Assembly (NCBI GenBank): GCA_022822005.1
Contig: JAJECO010000084.1
Coordinates: 115,818-179,817 of the forward strand
DNA length: 64,000 nt
Reading direction: 5' to 3'
Origin: Candidatus Poribacteria bacterium
GTDB taxonomy: Bacteria > Poribacteria > WGA-4E > PCPOR2b
Shown here: piece by piece, positions 33,456 to 42,645 of the stretch
Position numbering within the stretch: the stretch's first letter is position 1
How the letters are laid out: the number at the start of each line of letters is the position of its first letter
Translations under genes and position numbers: made by a program
The notes under the pieces: generated by a model
Database searches by the model: none
Seen by the model: only the letters and a program-made list of their open reading frames with translations
Told to the model about the DNA's origin: nothing

Positions 33456-34322
33456 ATGCACACTATTCCCATCCCCGAACAAATCGCAACCAACAGCCGT
33501 CAAACAGCCGATGGTGCCGCTTGGCTAAACGGATTATCCCAAGCCATCACCGACCTCAAGCAGCGATGGTCCCTTACGCTTAGCCCACCATTTGAAGAAG
33601 AAGCGAGTTGTTCTTGGGTCGCCCCCTGCGTCCGGGAAGATGGCACACCTGCCGTGCTAAAGATCGGCTTGCCCCACATGGAGGCAGAAAACGAAATTGA
33701 CGGTCTGCTTTTTTGGGCTGGCGATCCAGCCGTTTTTGTGTTAGAGGCAGCCCCTGAACTTAACGCAATGCTGCTTGAACGCTGCGAGCCCGGCACCACG
33801 TTACGAGAGCGCCCCGAGAATGAACAAGACCAAGTCATCGCAAAACTGTTGCGAAGATTGTGGCGGACACTACCCGACGCACATCCGTTCCGACCATTGT
33901 CAGAAATGATTGCTTCGTGGACCCAAGAAACGTTGGAAAAAGCGGATCGCCTGCCCGACGCAGGACTCGCTAAGGAGGGATTACGCATTTTTGAAGCGCT
34001 GCTAAACGATGCGCCTTGCGATGTACTGTTGGCAACTGACTTACATGCGGGGAATGTGCTTCAAGCGCAACGTGAACCGTGGCTCGTCATTGATCCCAAG
34101 CCGTTTTACGGAGACCCAGCTTACGATGCGACCCAGCATCTGCTCAACTGCAAAGACCGGTTGCACTCGAAACCGAAAAGTACGATCAACAGATTTGCTG
34201 ACCTACTCGGTGTGGATCCTGAACGCGTTCGGCTTTGGACCTTCGCTCGTTTAGCATCAGCATCAACGGGGGATTGGCATAAATCGCAAGACCTCGCTCG
34301 AAGGTTGATGTCAGCAAGATAG
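33456..34322 (+). CDS. Aminoglycoside/hydroxyurea phosphotransferase family kinase (APH(6)-like)
   Basis: 288 residues, usual length. The ATP-lysine strand is AVLKIGLP, and an acidic helix (HMEAENEIDGLLFW) follows. The catalytic loop reads LLATDLHAGNVL with Asp195 and Asn200, and the metal-binding loop VIDPKPFYGDPAYD carries Asp213. The DPKPxxGDPAYD phrase is characteristic of the APH_6_hur group, which includes streptomycin 6-kinases. The usual HGD of the loop is ATD. It could confer streptomycin resistance or phosphorylate a natural sugar-like metabolite; the sequence does not decide. No clear Shine-Dalgarno precedes the ATG, but an excellent promoter does. A PhyH gene follows on the same strand within 82 bases. 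Confidence 0.88.
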   Translation: MHTIPIPEQIATNSRQTADGAAWLNGLSQAITDLKQRWSLTLSPPFEEEASCSWVAPCVREDGTPAVLKIGLPHMEAENEIDGLLFWAGDPAVFVLEAAPELNAMLLERCEPGTTLRERPENEQDQVIAKLLRRLWRTLPDAHPFRPLSEMIASWTQETLEKADRLPDAGLAKEGLRIFEALLNDAPCDVLLATDLHAGNVLQAQREPWLVIDPKPFYGDPAYDATQHLLNCKDRLHSKPKSTINRFADLLGVDPERVRLWTFARLASASTGDWHKSQDLARRLMSAR

Positions 34323-34403
34323 ATAAGATTGAACGTGACGGACAGAAACCCAATTGACTTAGAACAGTGGAGGCTCACCGCAGAGAGGAAGGTATGTTCA
34401 GGA

Positions 34404-35225
34404 ATGGCAGATCAGGCACCCGGACTCGACCAGAACCAACTACACTTTTTCCAAACATTCGGCTATGTCGTTCTTCGGAAACTGCTGAAGCAAGACGAAC
34501 TGGATATTATTAGCCAAGAACACCGTGATGGGTTGGCATCCGCATTTCCAGACGAACCTTTCGATGGAACACTGGGGCAATGGACACGAATGATGAATGA
34601 GGAGACGCCCTTTTTCGCGTCGCTCAATGAGGACCGTCGCTTCCTCACTCCTGCGCAGCAGATATGCGGCGAGGAGGTCCTCGGTAACGGCACCGACGCT
34701 CATTTTAGCGTAGGCAACACCGATTGGCATAGCGATAGCAACTGGCAACCCGACTCAGAGGAGGTGCAGCTCGCTGTCAAGTACCACTTCCATCTCGATC
34801 CCGTGACGGCGGAAACCGGTGCCTTACGTTTCATCCCAGGATCACATCTATTGAGGGGAACCGATCGGGAAATGTTTCAGGAGGCTTTAGGCAAAGTGCC
34901 CGCTGGAGATGTTCCCTGCCAAGCCGTGCCGACGCAGCCGGGAGATGTTATTGCTTTTGATATTCGGACCTGGCATGCTTCGTTAGGCGGAAAGCCTGGC
35001 CGGCGCGTCTGTAACACAGAATACTTCCGAAACCCAGACACGACCGAGGGCATCGAACTCCTTCGGGAGATTGCGCGACTCCAATCCGGCTCACGCAACG
35101 CACATCAATACACCTATCCGAAGAATTGGCTGGCGAATCCGCACGGCAGCGCAGTGAGACAGCGATGGATTGATCGCTTATTGGAGATCGACTTTCTCAA
35201 TCAACCCGGCGTGGGAGAGTTGTAA
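34404..35225 (+). CDS. PhyH-family Fe(II)/2-oxoglutarate oxygenase, complete triad
   Basis: 273 residues from the ATG at 34404, with GAGGAAGG 11 bases upstream; an extension to a TTG at 34329 lacks a site and adds a non-conserved 25 residues. It opens NQLHFFQTFGYVVLRKLL. The triad is intact: His109-Ser-Asp111 (TDWHSDSNW) and distal His191 (RTWHASLGG), with an Arg pair (GRRVCN). The core is LDPVTAETGALRFIPGSH. It follows the APH-like kinase closely and probably shares its promoter, so a hydroxylation and a phosphorylation could act on one small molecule (inference). Confidence 0.92.
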   Translation: MADQAPGLDQNQLHFFQTFGYVVLRKLLKQDELDIISQEHRDGLASAFPDEPFDGTLGQWTRMMNEETPFFASLNEDRRFLTPAQQICGEEVLGNGTDAHFSVGNTDWHSDSNWQPDSEEVQLAVKYHFHLDPVTAETGALRFIPGSHLLRGTDREMFQEALGKVPAGDVPCQAVPTQPGDVIAFDIRTWHASLGGKPGRRVCNTEYFRNPDTTEGIELLREIARLQSGSRNAHQYTYPKNWLANPHGSAVRQRWIDRLLEIDFLNQPGVGEL

Positions 35226-35360
35226 TGGGTCAAATGGGACGGGCAAATAAAATAACTGCCATTGCCCGATCTAACGGCTGCTTTTCGCGGAATCCACAAG
35301 ACTATCTCAAGAATGAATCAGAAAAAGTCAAAATAAACAGAATCTGCTACAATTGTTCTC

Positions 35361-36404
35361 TCACTTCACCAACCGCCAACCCGACGCGTTAACGGTCAGT
35401 GCAGTATGACCCTTATAGCGGTCGTATACCCTGTGCATCTCCTCGATCGTGTCGAAGTAACCCACGATGTGGGCGGCACTGAAGGAGTCGCCTGCTTTCA
35501 CAGGCTTACCGTGGATCTCTTCGATCATAACAATGATGTCCCCGGGTCGTTGGCTGCACCACGCCTCATAGACTACGGACGGTTCAAGCGTCAGACCCGC
35601 CAGCCAAGGACCGTCTTCACCTGTCTCCTTGTCACGCAAGTGATATGCTCGAATAAAACGCTCTGGGACTCTGTTCAGGTCGCGGCGATAGCCGAACTTC
35701 AGGTCCGGCGGGAACGGGGTGAAGAACTCGCTGGACGGGATACGGATTCCGTTCGGACCGCTCAGATAGCTGAGATAAATCTCGCTGAACGTATCGCCCT
35801 TTTCATGGCGGATACAGCCCGGTGTGTCGTTGCGGAGGAACATCTCCGGCGAATCGTTGACGCTGTCGATTCTGTCCATCAACACAAAGAACCTTTCGCC
35901 TTTGGGGAACACGATTCGCTGTGTCCAGCGCGATCCGGCTTTGCGACCGGGGGCGGCGTATTCGTACTGATACGTGGTCGTGACCGCGATAAAGTCTGCG
36001 CCGTGGATGACCTCCGGTTGGACAGGTTTCATTCTGTGGCAGAGCTGTGGTCCCTCGACCATACGCTTACGATGGCTGCTACCGTGTGACATACGTGTGT
36101 AGTATTGCCGGTCCGGTTCGGTCTCGTTTTCGTACCAAGAGTATCTGCCAACACCGTGCCCATCCGGGGCAATTATCTGATCGCCGTAGCCTTCGTCGCT
36201 GCCCGCCTCCATAAGCCAGTCGATGACCATCAAGCCATCACCAATTTCTCGGAAACCGGTGGCTTTGTCGAGGAACGATCCCTTTTCGATCCCAGTCATC
36301 CAATGTTTAGGGTTCTTCTTGGGTATGACAGCCTCAAGTTTGCCGGTTTCGACTTTGATTGCGTTATCGCTCTCTTCCACGCTCCCCCATCCAGTATTTT
36401 GCAT
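35361..36404 (-). CDS. Uncharacterised soluble protein, probably beta-rich
   Basis: 347 residues, no signal peptide or membrane helix. I do not recognise the family. Conserved-looking blocks are IKVETGKLEAVIPKKNPKHW at the start, GDGLMVIDWLMEAGSDEGYG, VTTTYQYEYAAPG, RWTQRIVFPKGERFFVLMDR, and VGYFDTIEEMHRVYDRYKGH near the end. Many alternating hydrophobic strands with few helices suggest a beta-sandwich, the kind seen in sugar-active accessory proteins, but this is only impression. AGAGGA eight bases before the ATG gives a good start. The TPR-thioredoxin gene ends just 21 bases upstream on the same strand, so the two are likely co-transcribed. Confidence 0.7.
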   Translation of the reverse strand: MQNTGWGSVEESDNAIKVETGKLEAVIPKKNPKHWMTGIEKGSFLDKATGFREIGDGLMVIDWLMEAGSDEGYGDQIIAPDGHGVGRYSWYENETEPDRQYYTRMSHGSSHRKRMVEGPQLCHRMKPVQPEVIHGADFIAVTTTYQYEYAAPGRKAGSRWTQRIVFPKGERFFVLMDRIDSVNDSPEMFLRNDTPGCIRHEKGDTFSEIYLSYLSGPNGIRIPSSEFFTPFPPDLKFGYRRDLNRVPERFIRAYHLRDKETGEDGPWLAGLTLEPSVVYEAWCSQRPGDIIVMIEEIHGKPVKAGDSFSAAHIVGYFDTIEEMHRVYDRYKGHTALTVNASGWRLVK

Positions 36405-36425
36405 AGCATCTATCCTCTTGCAGCT

Positions 36426-37997
36426 TCAATCTGATAGGAGTGATTCAATCAGCCAAATTAATGGCTGGCCGTCTATGAGATTTGAACTGTTAAAACTGTA
36501 TTGCCAATTGCTATCTTTGTCAATCAGAATAAAAAATGGTATTGCTTTAATCTGATAAGCCTTGCTTACCTCCCGACGCGAGTCAAGCAACATGGGCCAC
36601 GGTGGCTGATGTTCATCTAAAAATTTCTGCACTTGGTGAGGAGCTTCACCACTATTGATTCCCCAGACGACCACATCATCAACCTCACGGAATCGCTCGT
36701 GGACGATTTTGACCTCTGGAATCGCCATGTTGCAGGGTCCACACCACGATGCCCCAACATCAAGCAGAACAACTTTTCCAGACATCTCCGAGAGTGTGTA
36801 GACCTCTCCTTGCAACGTTTCTAAACGAAAGTCCGTCGCTTTCTTATTCAGTCTATTCGCGATAAAGTTCTGGCGGATTTTTTCGCGGTCAGCATCTTCT
36901 CGGATCCGGTATTCAGTTTCGGTGTCTTTGAGGAATGCTTCAAACGTATCGGTAGCCCCTCGCTGCATCTGATGGTAGACGCGCTCCAATCCCGCTCGAC
37001 CTTCCTCGTGGGGGGTAGGCGCAAAGTGGGCATTGGCATAGTAGCGTTTCGCCTTTTCCCATTCACCAATTCCCTCTGCTGAACGTCCCAACATATAGAG
37101 GTAATTTATAGTGCTCTCATTGAATCTTGTCCACAGTGATTCCAAAAAATCCGGCGCGTTTGCTACAAGTTCATTATGAGCTTCTCTCCACCGGTCCTGC
37201 CGGAGGTAGATTTCGCCGCGCAGGCGCGCGATGTCCTTGCACGCTCCTTCTACCGATCTTTTGTTGTGTTCGACAAGCCACGTCTGTTCCTCTTTTTCCT
37301 CCAATCTGGTTTCAGCACGTTCCAAAATTTCCAACGCTTTGTCCAATCGGACGTTAAATTTGAGCCGCCATTTAACCGCTTCAGTATAAGCCCAACCGAA
37401 CCACTGCTGTGTCTCCTGGCATAAGGAGAGATGTGCCTTCAAAAGTCGGTCAATAAGTTCATCAAGTGAGTCATCGGTCGCCAGTGAGCGATCGTCCTCG
37501 ACTAACCGCAGCATATCTTCATGTGTGGAGAAATACCAGGATGACCATGAGACATCTGATACGGTGCATTCATCAATGACGCGCTGGTAATAGTGCCACT
37601 GTTGATGTGCATCTTGGCTCCGTTCGGCTAACCCTAACAGTGCAGCCTGATAAATTTTGGTTCTGGGGTATTGCAACATCTTATCATACAAACTGTTGGG
37701 AACATTCTTTGTGCGGCCGGGGAGGCCCATATATCCCCAGTAGGCAGTCCCTAACATTTCCGGGGTTTCCGGGTGTGTTCCTAGGACAGATTCAATTTCA
37801 GGGCGAACCCTTTTCCCCGCCTCCTCCTCTGGAAACATGTCGGCTATCAGTTCCCATCGGGAACCACAAGCCTCCAAGTCCACCGGATTGGATTCCACTG
37901 CACGTTCACTAAGCTCTAAAGCCTTATCAAATTCACCGGACCGATGGTGGTTTTCAATCTGCGTTGCCAAATCCTGTTGATGATTATCATCTGACAT
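36426..37997 (-). CDS. TPR-helical protein with C-terminal thioredoxin (TlpA-like) domain
   Basis: 523 residues from the ATG at 37997, which has AAAGGAGG seven bases upstream; the frame extends 21 codons further without a site. Residues 1-370 are helical, with TPR-like stretches (EFDKALELSERAVESNPVD, EWEKAKRYYANAHFAP). The last about 150 residues are a TlpA/AhpC-type thioredoxin fold: DFRLETLQGEVYTLSEMSGK, VVLLDVGASWCGPC (Cys419 and Cys422), IPFFILIDKD with the cis-Pro. TlpA-like domains are normally periplasmic reductases, but no signal peptide is visible here, so the chain seems cytoplasmic. It lies 177 bases after the vWA gene, beyond a long palindrome. Confidence 0.88.
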   Translation of the reverse strand: MSDDNHQQDLATQIENHHRSGEFDKALELSERAVESNPVDLEACGSRWELIADMFPEEEAGKRVRPEIESVLGTHPETPEMLGTAYWGYMGLPGRTKNVPNSLYDKMLQYPRTKIYQAALLGLAERSQDAHQQWHYYQRVIDECTVSDVSWSSWYFSTHEDMLRLVEDDRSLATDDSLDELIDRLLKAHLSLCQETQQWFGWAYTEAVKWRLKFNVRLDKALEILERAETRLEEKEEQTWLVEHNKRSVEGACKDIARLRGEIYLRQDRWREAHNELVANAPDFLESLWTRFNESTINYLYMLGRSAEGIGEWEKAKRYYANAHFAPTPHEEGRAGLERVYHQMQRGATDTFEAFLKDTETEYRIREDADREKIRQNFIANRLNKKATDFRLETLQGEVYTLSEMSGKVVLLDVGASWCGPCNMAIPEVKIVHERFREVDDVVVWGINSGEAPHQVQKFLDEHQPPWPMLLDSRREVSKAYQIKAIPFFILIDKDSNWQYSFNSSNLIDGQPLIWLIESLLSD

Positions 37998-38122
37998 TTG
38001 TCTGCCTCCTTTCAGGCATCGTAGGAAACTCTTGGACTCCACACATATAGAGCCAATCAATCACTCATACTCCAATTGTGGCGATATGTTCAGTTGACTT
38101 TGACAACGTATTAGCTTCCGTA

Positions 38123-38144
38123 GGGAACGCAGATCTGCGTTCCC
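38123..38144. promoter_or_regulatory. Perfect 22-bp palindrome between the vWA gene and the TPR-thioredoxin gene
   Basis: The stretch from GGGAACGCAG through ATCTGCGTTCCC reads the same on both strands. It lies 30 bases after the vWA gene stop and 126 bases before the next minus-strand start codon. No T tract follows, so operator or read-through hairpin are both possible. Confidence 0.5.
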
Positions 38145-38174
38145 CACAGACTGAGAACAATACACGATTCCCCG

Positions 38175-40760
38175 TTAAACGGTTCTATCCGCCCGTCTTT
38201 CTCTCACTAAATCAATACGGCGCAATGCGATGTCAGCGAGCAGCAGAAATGCAGCGATGATCAGCAGCGGTCGCCAGAGGTGAATGCGCCGGACAACCGG
38301 CTGTTCCGGTGCACGAAGCGCATCTTGCGGTGAGGGCGCAAACTTGCCACCGGAGGTAGACGCAAGCTGCTTCAGGAGGGTTTCGTTGGCACGATGGACA
38401 AGATATTCAGCAGGGTAGGAAACGACGGTGCCGGTCACCTGTGTGTTGACCGATTTGCCATGTTGTTTCTGCATAATGTTGACGAAATATGGGCCCATCT
38501 CGTCAACGGGAAAATCGATCTCATATTTGCCCGGCGCCCTCTGCGTGATGGCGAGTGGCTTCTTTTTTAGATTCGGCGGAATCAGGGAGATATCGCTTTC
38601 GAGGTTGTTCAGAAAATCTCCAGCCTCGTTTAGTGCGTCAATGGTGAGATGCGCGGTCCCTTTCTCCTGTTCAATGCGAGCCTGAAAGTTGCTGACCGTT
38701 GACTTGCGCATCGTGTCGCGTACCAACTGCGTCCAAAACTTGCCAAAGCCCGCCCATTCCAACCAATCCGCCGCCCACCGTGCCTTGGCGTCCGAAGTAA
38801 AGGCGACAGACTTACCCAAGCCGTACTGCCAACTTGCTAACAGCGGATCGCCGCGATCTGAAACCAGAAAGACTTCGGCGGTCGGCTTTGGTTGGGTCGA
38901 AACATAGCCGAGTAGAAAAGGCGCCAGTTCAAGGTCGATCCCCTGCAAGATTTGTGTAAACTTAATAATCTGCGGAATAAACGGCTCATCAATGATTGCG
39001 GATTTGGAGGCAGTAACGGTCTCTTTAGCAAAGATCTGTGGGATGTTATAAGGATCCTGCGTGAAGTATTCACGCCCACCACCCCAGTTGGCGATGTTAG
39101 AGAGCAGCTTCATGTCGGCGCCACTACCGATGCCAACGGTGGAAACGGTCATCCGCTCAGCACGCATCGAATTGACAATGCCGTACCAGTCACCCTGCTG
39201 AGAATGACCATCGCTCAAAACAATGACATGCTTGAGTTTTGCAGTGGTCTCGATCAAAGCAAGATACGCCTGCTGAAGTGCAGGATAAAGATTTGTTCCG
39301 CCACCCGCACTGATCGATCCGATCTGATCGGAGATGTAAAAGTTATCAGCAGCGGTTTGTACTTCCGCAATCCAGTGTGGCGAGCCGTCAAAGGCGATAA
39401 CGCCAATTTTATCGCGTCTACCAAGTAGTTCGACCGTTGCGCGTGCTGCCTCTTTTGCCAATTCGACCTTTATCCCTTCCATACTCCCCGATTTGTCAAT
39501 AACGAGCAACATCGCAATGCTCGGTGTCTCCTTCTTTTTTTCTGTATCTGTGCGGACAGGTAAAATCTCCTCGATCGGGGTCTTGTAGTAACCGCCAAGC
39601 CCAAAGCTGTTTTCACTTCCCATCATCATAAATCCGCCCCCGAGGTCTTGGACGTAGGTTCGAACCAGTTCCATCTGCTTCCGGTTCAAGCGATTGGCGG
39701 GGACATCGCTAAAAATAACCAAATCATAGTTCTGCAGATCGGATAACTCGTTGGGAACACCCAGCCCGTTTCGGACATTCACCTGAATCTCTGCATCCTC
39801 AAGCACCCGCGCCAGATAGCGGGCTTGTGACTCGTTCTCGCCAATCAGAAGCACCTTGGGCTTGCCAGACGCAACAACAATCCCTAATGCATGGTTGTTG
39901 TCGTAACGGGTGTCTTGGGTTGCTGCACAAATCGCATCGTACGTCAGCATGCCACTCTCGGTCGCGGTCTGAGAGAAACGAATCCGATTTTCACCCACCT
40001 CTAATCGGACTGTCTGTTTCGCCACTTCAAACTTGTTTTTGTGCAGTCGTATCTCCGCGAAATCCTCGCGATTGCTGTGGACAAATACCTCCAAATGAAA
40101 CGGTTCTCCCTGCTTGACCTGCATCGGCGCATCAATACGTTCAATCATGACTTCGGGGGCATCACTGGGATAAATGGGCACGGTGTCAATCTGTACCCCA
40201 AAGGCTTTCCCACGCAATCCAGCACGCAGCACATCACCATGTGTTTCAGCGCCATCGCTGATAAGCACAATCCGCTTATTGGCATCTGCGGGAAAAATAC
40301 CCCATGCCGTCTCAATCGCTTGAGCGAGGTTTGTAGCAGCCCCCGCTTTTTCGTCCTTCTCCAACCAATCTCCCTTGATTCCAGCGAGATTTAACGCCTC
40401 ATCGGATTTCGATTGAAAATCCTGAATGACCTGTGTCTCCTCCGTGAACGCCATCACACCAATTTGTTGGTTATTCCGGCTACCCATCGCGTCATCAATG
40501 TAACGCTGTACGCCTTCCAACCCCTCCTCCGAGATACTATCTGAAATGTCGGCAAGGAAAATCACCGCCAATTCTCCACCGGACCTTAGATATTGAATCC
40601 CAGCAAGGCTGCAGATGAGCAGTACGATAATGAGGGCGCGTAGAATCAGGCTAACGATGCGTTGAGGCGACGACAGATCGACGAGGCTTCTGCGATGACC
40701 ATAATAAAGAAGAGGTATCAGCAAAAGCAGCAGAAGTGTGAAAGGACGTGCAATTTCCAT
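38175..40760 (-). CDS. Membrane protein with two vWA domains around a glutamine-amidotransferase-like domain (BatB/BatA relative)
   Basis: 861 residues from the ATG at 40760, one base after the stop of the upstream gene (coupled; GGAGG lies 13 bases before). Helices 1-2 (FTLLLLLLIPLLYYG; IVSLILRALIIVLLICSLAG) start it. vWA-1 has an FLADISDSIS MIDAS (DxSxS). Then comes KPKVLLIGENES through LGGGFMMMGSENSFG, an amidotransferase-like fold without a clear catalytic Cys. vWA-2 has LVIDKSGSMEG and GGGTNLYPAL. A C-terminal helix (PLLIIAAFLLLADIAL) ends it. vWA proteins bind protein partners through a metal; with MoxR ATPases and DUF58 they form the Bat-type membrane complex. Last gene of the long operon. 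Confidence 0.9.
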   Translation of the reverse strand: MEIARPFTLLLLLLIPLLYYGHRRSLVDLSSPQRIVSLILRALIIVLLICSLAGIQYLRSGGELAVIFLADISDSISEEGLEGVQRYIDDAMGSRNNQQIGVMAFTEETQVIQDFQSKSDEALNLAGIKGDWLEKDEKAGAATNLAQAIETAWGIFPADANKRIVLISDGAETHGDVLRAGLRGKAFGVQIDTVPIYPSDAPEVMIERIDAPMQVKQGEPFHLEVFVHSNREDFAEIRLHKNKFEVAKQTVRLEVGENRIRFSQTATESGMLTYDAICAATQDTRYDNNHALGIVVASGKPKVLLIGENESQARYLARVLEDAEIQVNVRNGLGVPNELSDLQNYDLVIFSDVPANRLNRKQMELVRTYVQDLGGGFMMMGSENSFGLGGYYKTPIEEILPVRTDTEKKKETPSIAMLLVIDKSGSMEGIKVELAKEAARATVELLGRRDKIGVIAFDGSPHWIAEVQTAADNFYISDQIGSISAGGGTNLYPALQQAYLALIETTAKLKHVIVLSDGHSQQGDWYGIVNSMRAERMTVSTVGIGSGADMKLLSNIANWGGGREYFTQDPYNIPQIFAKETVTASKSAIIDEPFIPQIIKFTQILQGIDLELAPFLLGYVSTQPKPTAEVFLVSDRGDPLLASWQYGLGKSVAFTSDAKARWAADWLEWAGFGKFWTQLVRDTMRKSTVSNFQARIEQEKGTAHLTIDALNEAGDFLNNLESDISLIPPNLKKKPLAITQRAPGKYEIDFPVDEMGPYFVNIMQKQHGKSVNTQVTGTVVSYPAEYLVHRANETLLKQLASTSGGKFAPSPQDALRAPEQPVVRRIHLWRPLLIIAAFLLLADIALRRIDLVRERRADRTV

Positions 40761-40761
40761 A

Positions 40762-42636
40762 TCAGTCAATTCGCCTCCGTTGGTATAAAAACCATTCGAC
40801 AGCACTTAACAGAACCGCGAGCAAAACTAAATAAATCCACGGTGGATAGTGCAATAGCGCAGAACCGCCTAAGACGACCTCTTTCTCCTCCAATAGATCA
40901 CCTACTCCCTCAGCCGCGTGAATCTGTGATTCCGCCGCATCGGTCAAATTGACCGCCCAGACCTCTTCACCTTCGCCAATTTTGAGTTCATAAAACCCCA
41001 CCGCTGAAGTTTCATCAAAGAACAGTTCGCCCTCTTCAACCGGGACTTCCCACGACTCGCCTGTCGGTCCCACGATTGTTACACTTTGAACTGCGACGGT
41101 TTCGTCAATCCGCTTTTTCAGCACCTCTCCCGCCTGAAGATGGTATTCTTCGATATCCGATTTCCCCTGAAACCACTGAATCGTATTCGCGACGATCAGC
41201 GGGAAAGCAATCCGCAAGGGCAGATCAGATTGTAGGGTATCAATGGCAATAAAAACGATCTTTCGATTCTGACCCTCCTCAACAATCAACAAGGGATCCT
41301 CAAATGAATGGACAAGCACATCCGCCGTAATCGGCACCTCGACCCGGTACGCTTCGGCTATCTGAACATTATCCAGATGAACGTGGCGGAGAATAAGGTG
41401 ATCACGCTCCCACTCTGTAACAATCGGCGTCTCCAACGATGCGCCGATTTGCCAAACTGCACCTTCCTTGGGTGGATAGATGAACATATAGTTGCCATCG
41501 CCGAGCCTCGGTGGATTATAACGATCAAAAATGATCACGTCATACCCTACCGTACTGGGATCATATTGGTCTGGAGCAACGACAGTCAGATCCACTTTTT
41601 CATCAACAGCGAGCGCATTTTCGAGGAATGGATTGTCCGGGGTGACAAGCAAGACAGGAATTTGTTCGCGCTTTGGCAGTGCAGCGTAAGCAACGTTGTC
41701 GGTAGAGAGAGCATCTTCTACATCTAACACAGCTTTTAGTCTGCCGCCTTCCATCGTGAAATTGGTAAAGAGCTCGGACTTACTCTCACCCGGCGCGAGG
41801 GTGTAAGGACGGACGTCGAGAAGCGCGTCGTTTAGATAGAGTTCGACGTTAAAGGACTTTTCTTCGCCCGAAGCATTGATAACCGTCAACAAGGTCTGGT
41901 AATCAAAAGCGTTGACCAGACTCTTCCGCACCCGAAACTGTGTGATGCCAACGTTCCCCTCCTCACCAAAATTGACTGACAAAAGACGCACCTTCGCGTC
42001 CGAAAGTTGGGCATCAGGATTATCCTGCTGTGTGAGAAGTAGATCAGGAATTTGATGAAAATCGCTGAGGATGATAATTTCCGGATTGGGCTTGGTCCGC
42101 GCCACAGAATGGGCGACAGCCAACGCCGGCTGGAGGTCTGTTTTCACATCTGTGGGGACAATCGACTCAATCGCGCCGCGTAGCGACTTTTGATGGTTGG
42201 TGAACGGACTATGAATCACAGGTTGGGTATGGCAGCTGATCACCATCATTTCATCAATAAAGCGGAGATTATCCACCATGCGCAATGCTTGCTGCTTGGC
42301 TGATTCCAAACGCGATACTGTATCATCCAAGGTGTTCATGCTCGCCGAATGATCCAGAATCAGAATAACCTGCCGCGCCGATTTATTCATGAAAGCAAAC
42401 TGTGGCTGGGCAAGTGCAAGGACTAAAAGTGCAAGGAATAGCAGCTGCAGGAGAAGGGACAACAGATGCTTCAATTTTTGAAACAGCGAGGTTGTCTGCT
42501 TTTCTCTGAAAATCTGTTCCCAAAATAGTAGTGTGGACACCGGTTCGCGGCGGCGGCGCAATTTGAGGATATAAAGTGCCACAATAGGTGCCGCGAGACC
42601 GAACAGCAGAAATGCGGTTGGCGATAGGAAGTTCAT
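40762..42636 (-). CDS. BatA-type vWA membrane protein
   Basis: 624 residues. It has the typical BatA N-terminus: FLSPTAFLLFGLAAPIVALYILKLRRRREP, then SLLLQLLFLALLVLALAQP, two helices with an RRR cytoplasmic motif. The vWA follows at about 90-260 with MIDAS LILDHSASM and IIILSDFHQ. The remaining beta-rich domain (SGEEKSFNVELYLNDALLD) is likely periplasmic, and a C-terminal helix (YLVLLAVLLSAVEWFLY) precedes a short basic tail. Batting order in the operon (MoxR, DUF58, BatA, BatB) matches known aerotolerance-type loci. The start codon is nine bases from the DUF58 stop. Confidence 0.9.
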   Translation of the reverse strand: MNFLSPTAFLLFGLAAPIVALYILKLRRRREPVSTLLFWEQIFREKQTTSLFQKLKHLLSLLLQLLFLALLVLALAQPQFAFMNKSARQVILILDHSASMNTLDDTVSRLESAKQQALRMVDNLRFIDEMMVISCHTQPVIHSPFTNHQKSLRGAIESIVPTDVKTDLQPALAVAHSVARTKPNPEIIILSDFHQIPDLLLTQQDNPDAQLSDAKVRLLSVNFGEEGNVGITQFRVRKSLVNAFDYQTLLTVINASGEEKSFNVELYLNDALLDVRPYTLAPGESKSELFTNFTMEGGRLKAVLDVEDALSTDNVAYAALPKREQIPVLLVTPDNPFLENALAVDEKVDLTVVAPDQYDPSTVGYDVIIFDRYNPPRLGDGNYMFIYPPKEGAVWQIGASLETPIVTEWERDHLILRHVHLDNVQIAEAYRVEVPITADVLVHSFEDPLLIVEEGQNRKIVFIAIDTLQSDLPLRIAFPLIVANTIQWFQGKSDIEEYHLQAGEVLKKRIDETVAVQSVTIVGPTGESWEVPVEEGELFFDETSAVGFYELKIGEGEEVWAVNLTDAAESQIHAAEGVGDLLEEKEVVLGGSALLHYPPWIYLVLLAVLLSAVEWFLYQRRRID

Positions 42637-42645
42637 AGCGCACCG

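Noticed and set aside
34329..34403. N-terminal extension of the PhyH protein
   Set aside because: TTG start without ribosome site; added residues are not family-like.
35406..36089. Plus-strand open frame of 227 codons
   Set aside because: It lies opposite the well-supported minus-strand gene 35361-36404 and has no start signal.
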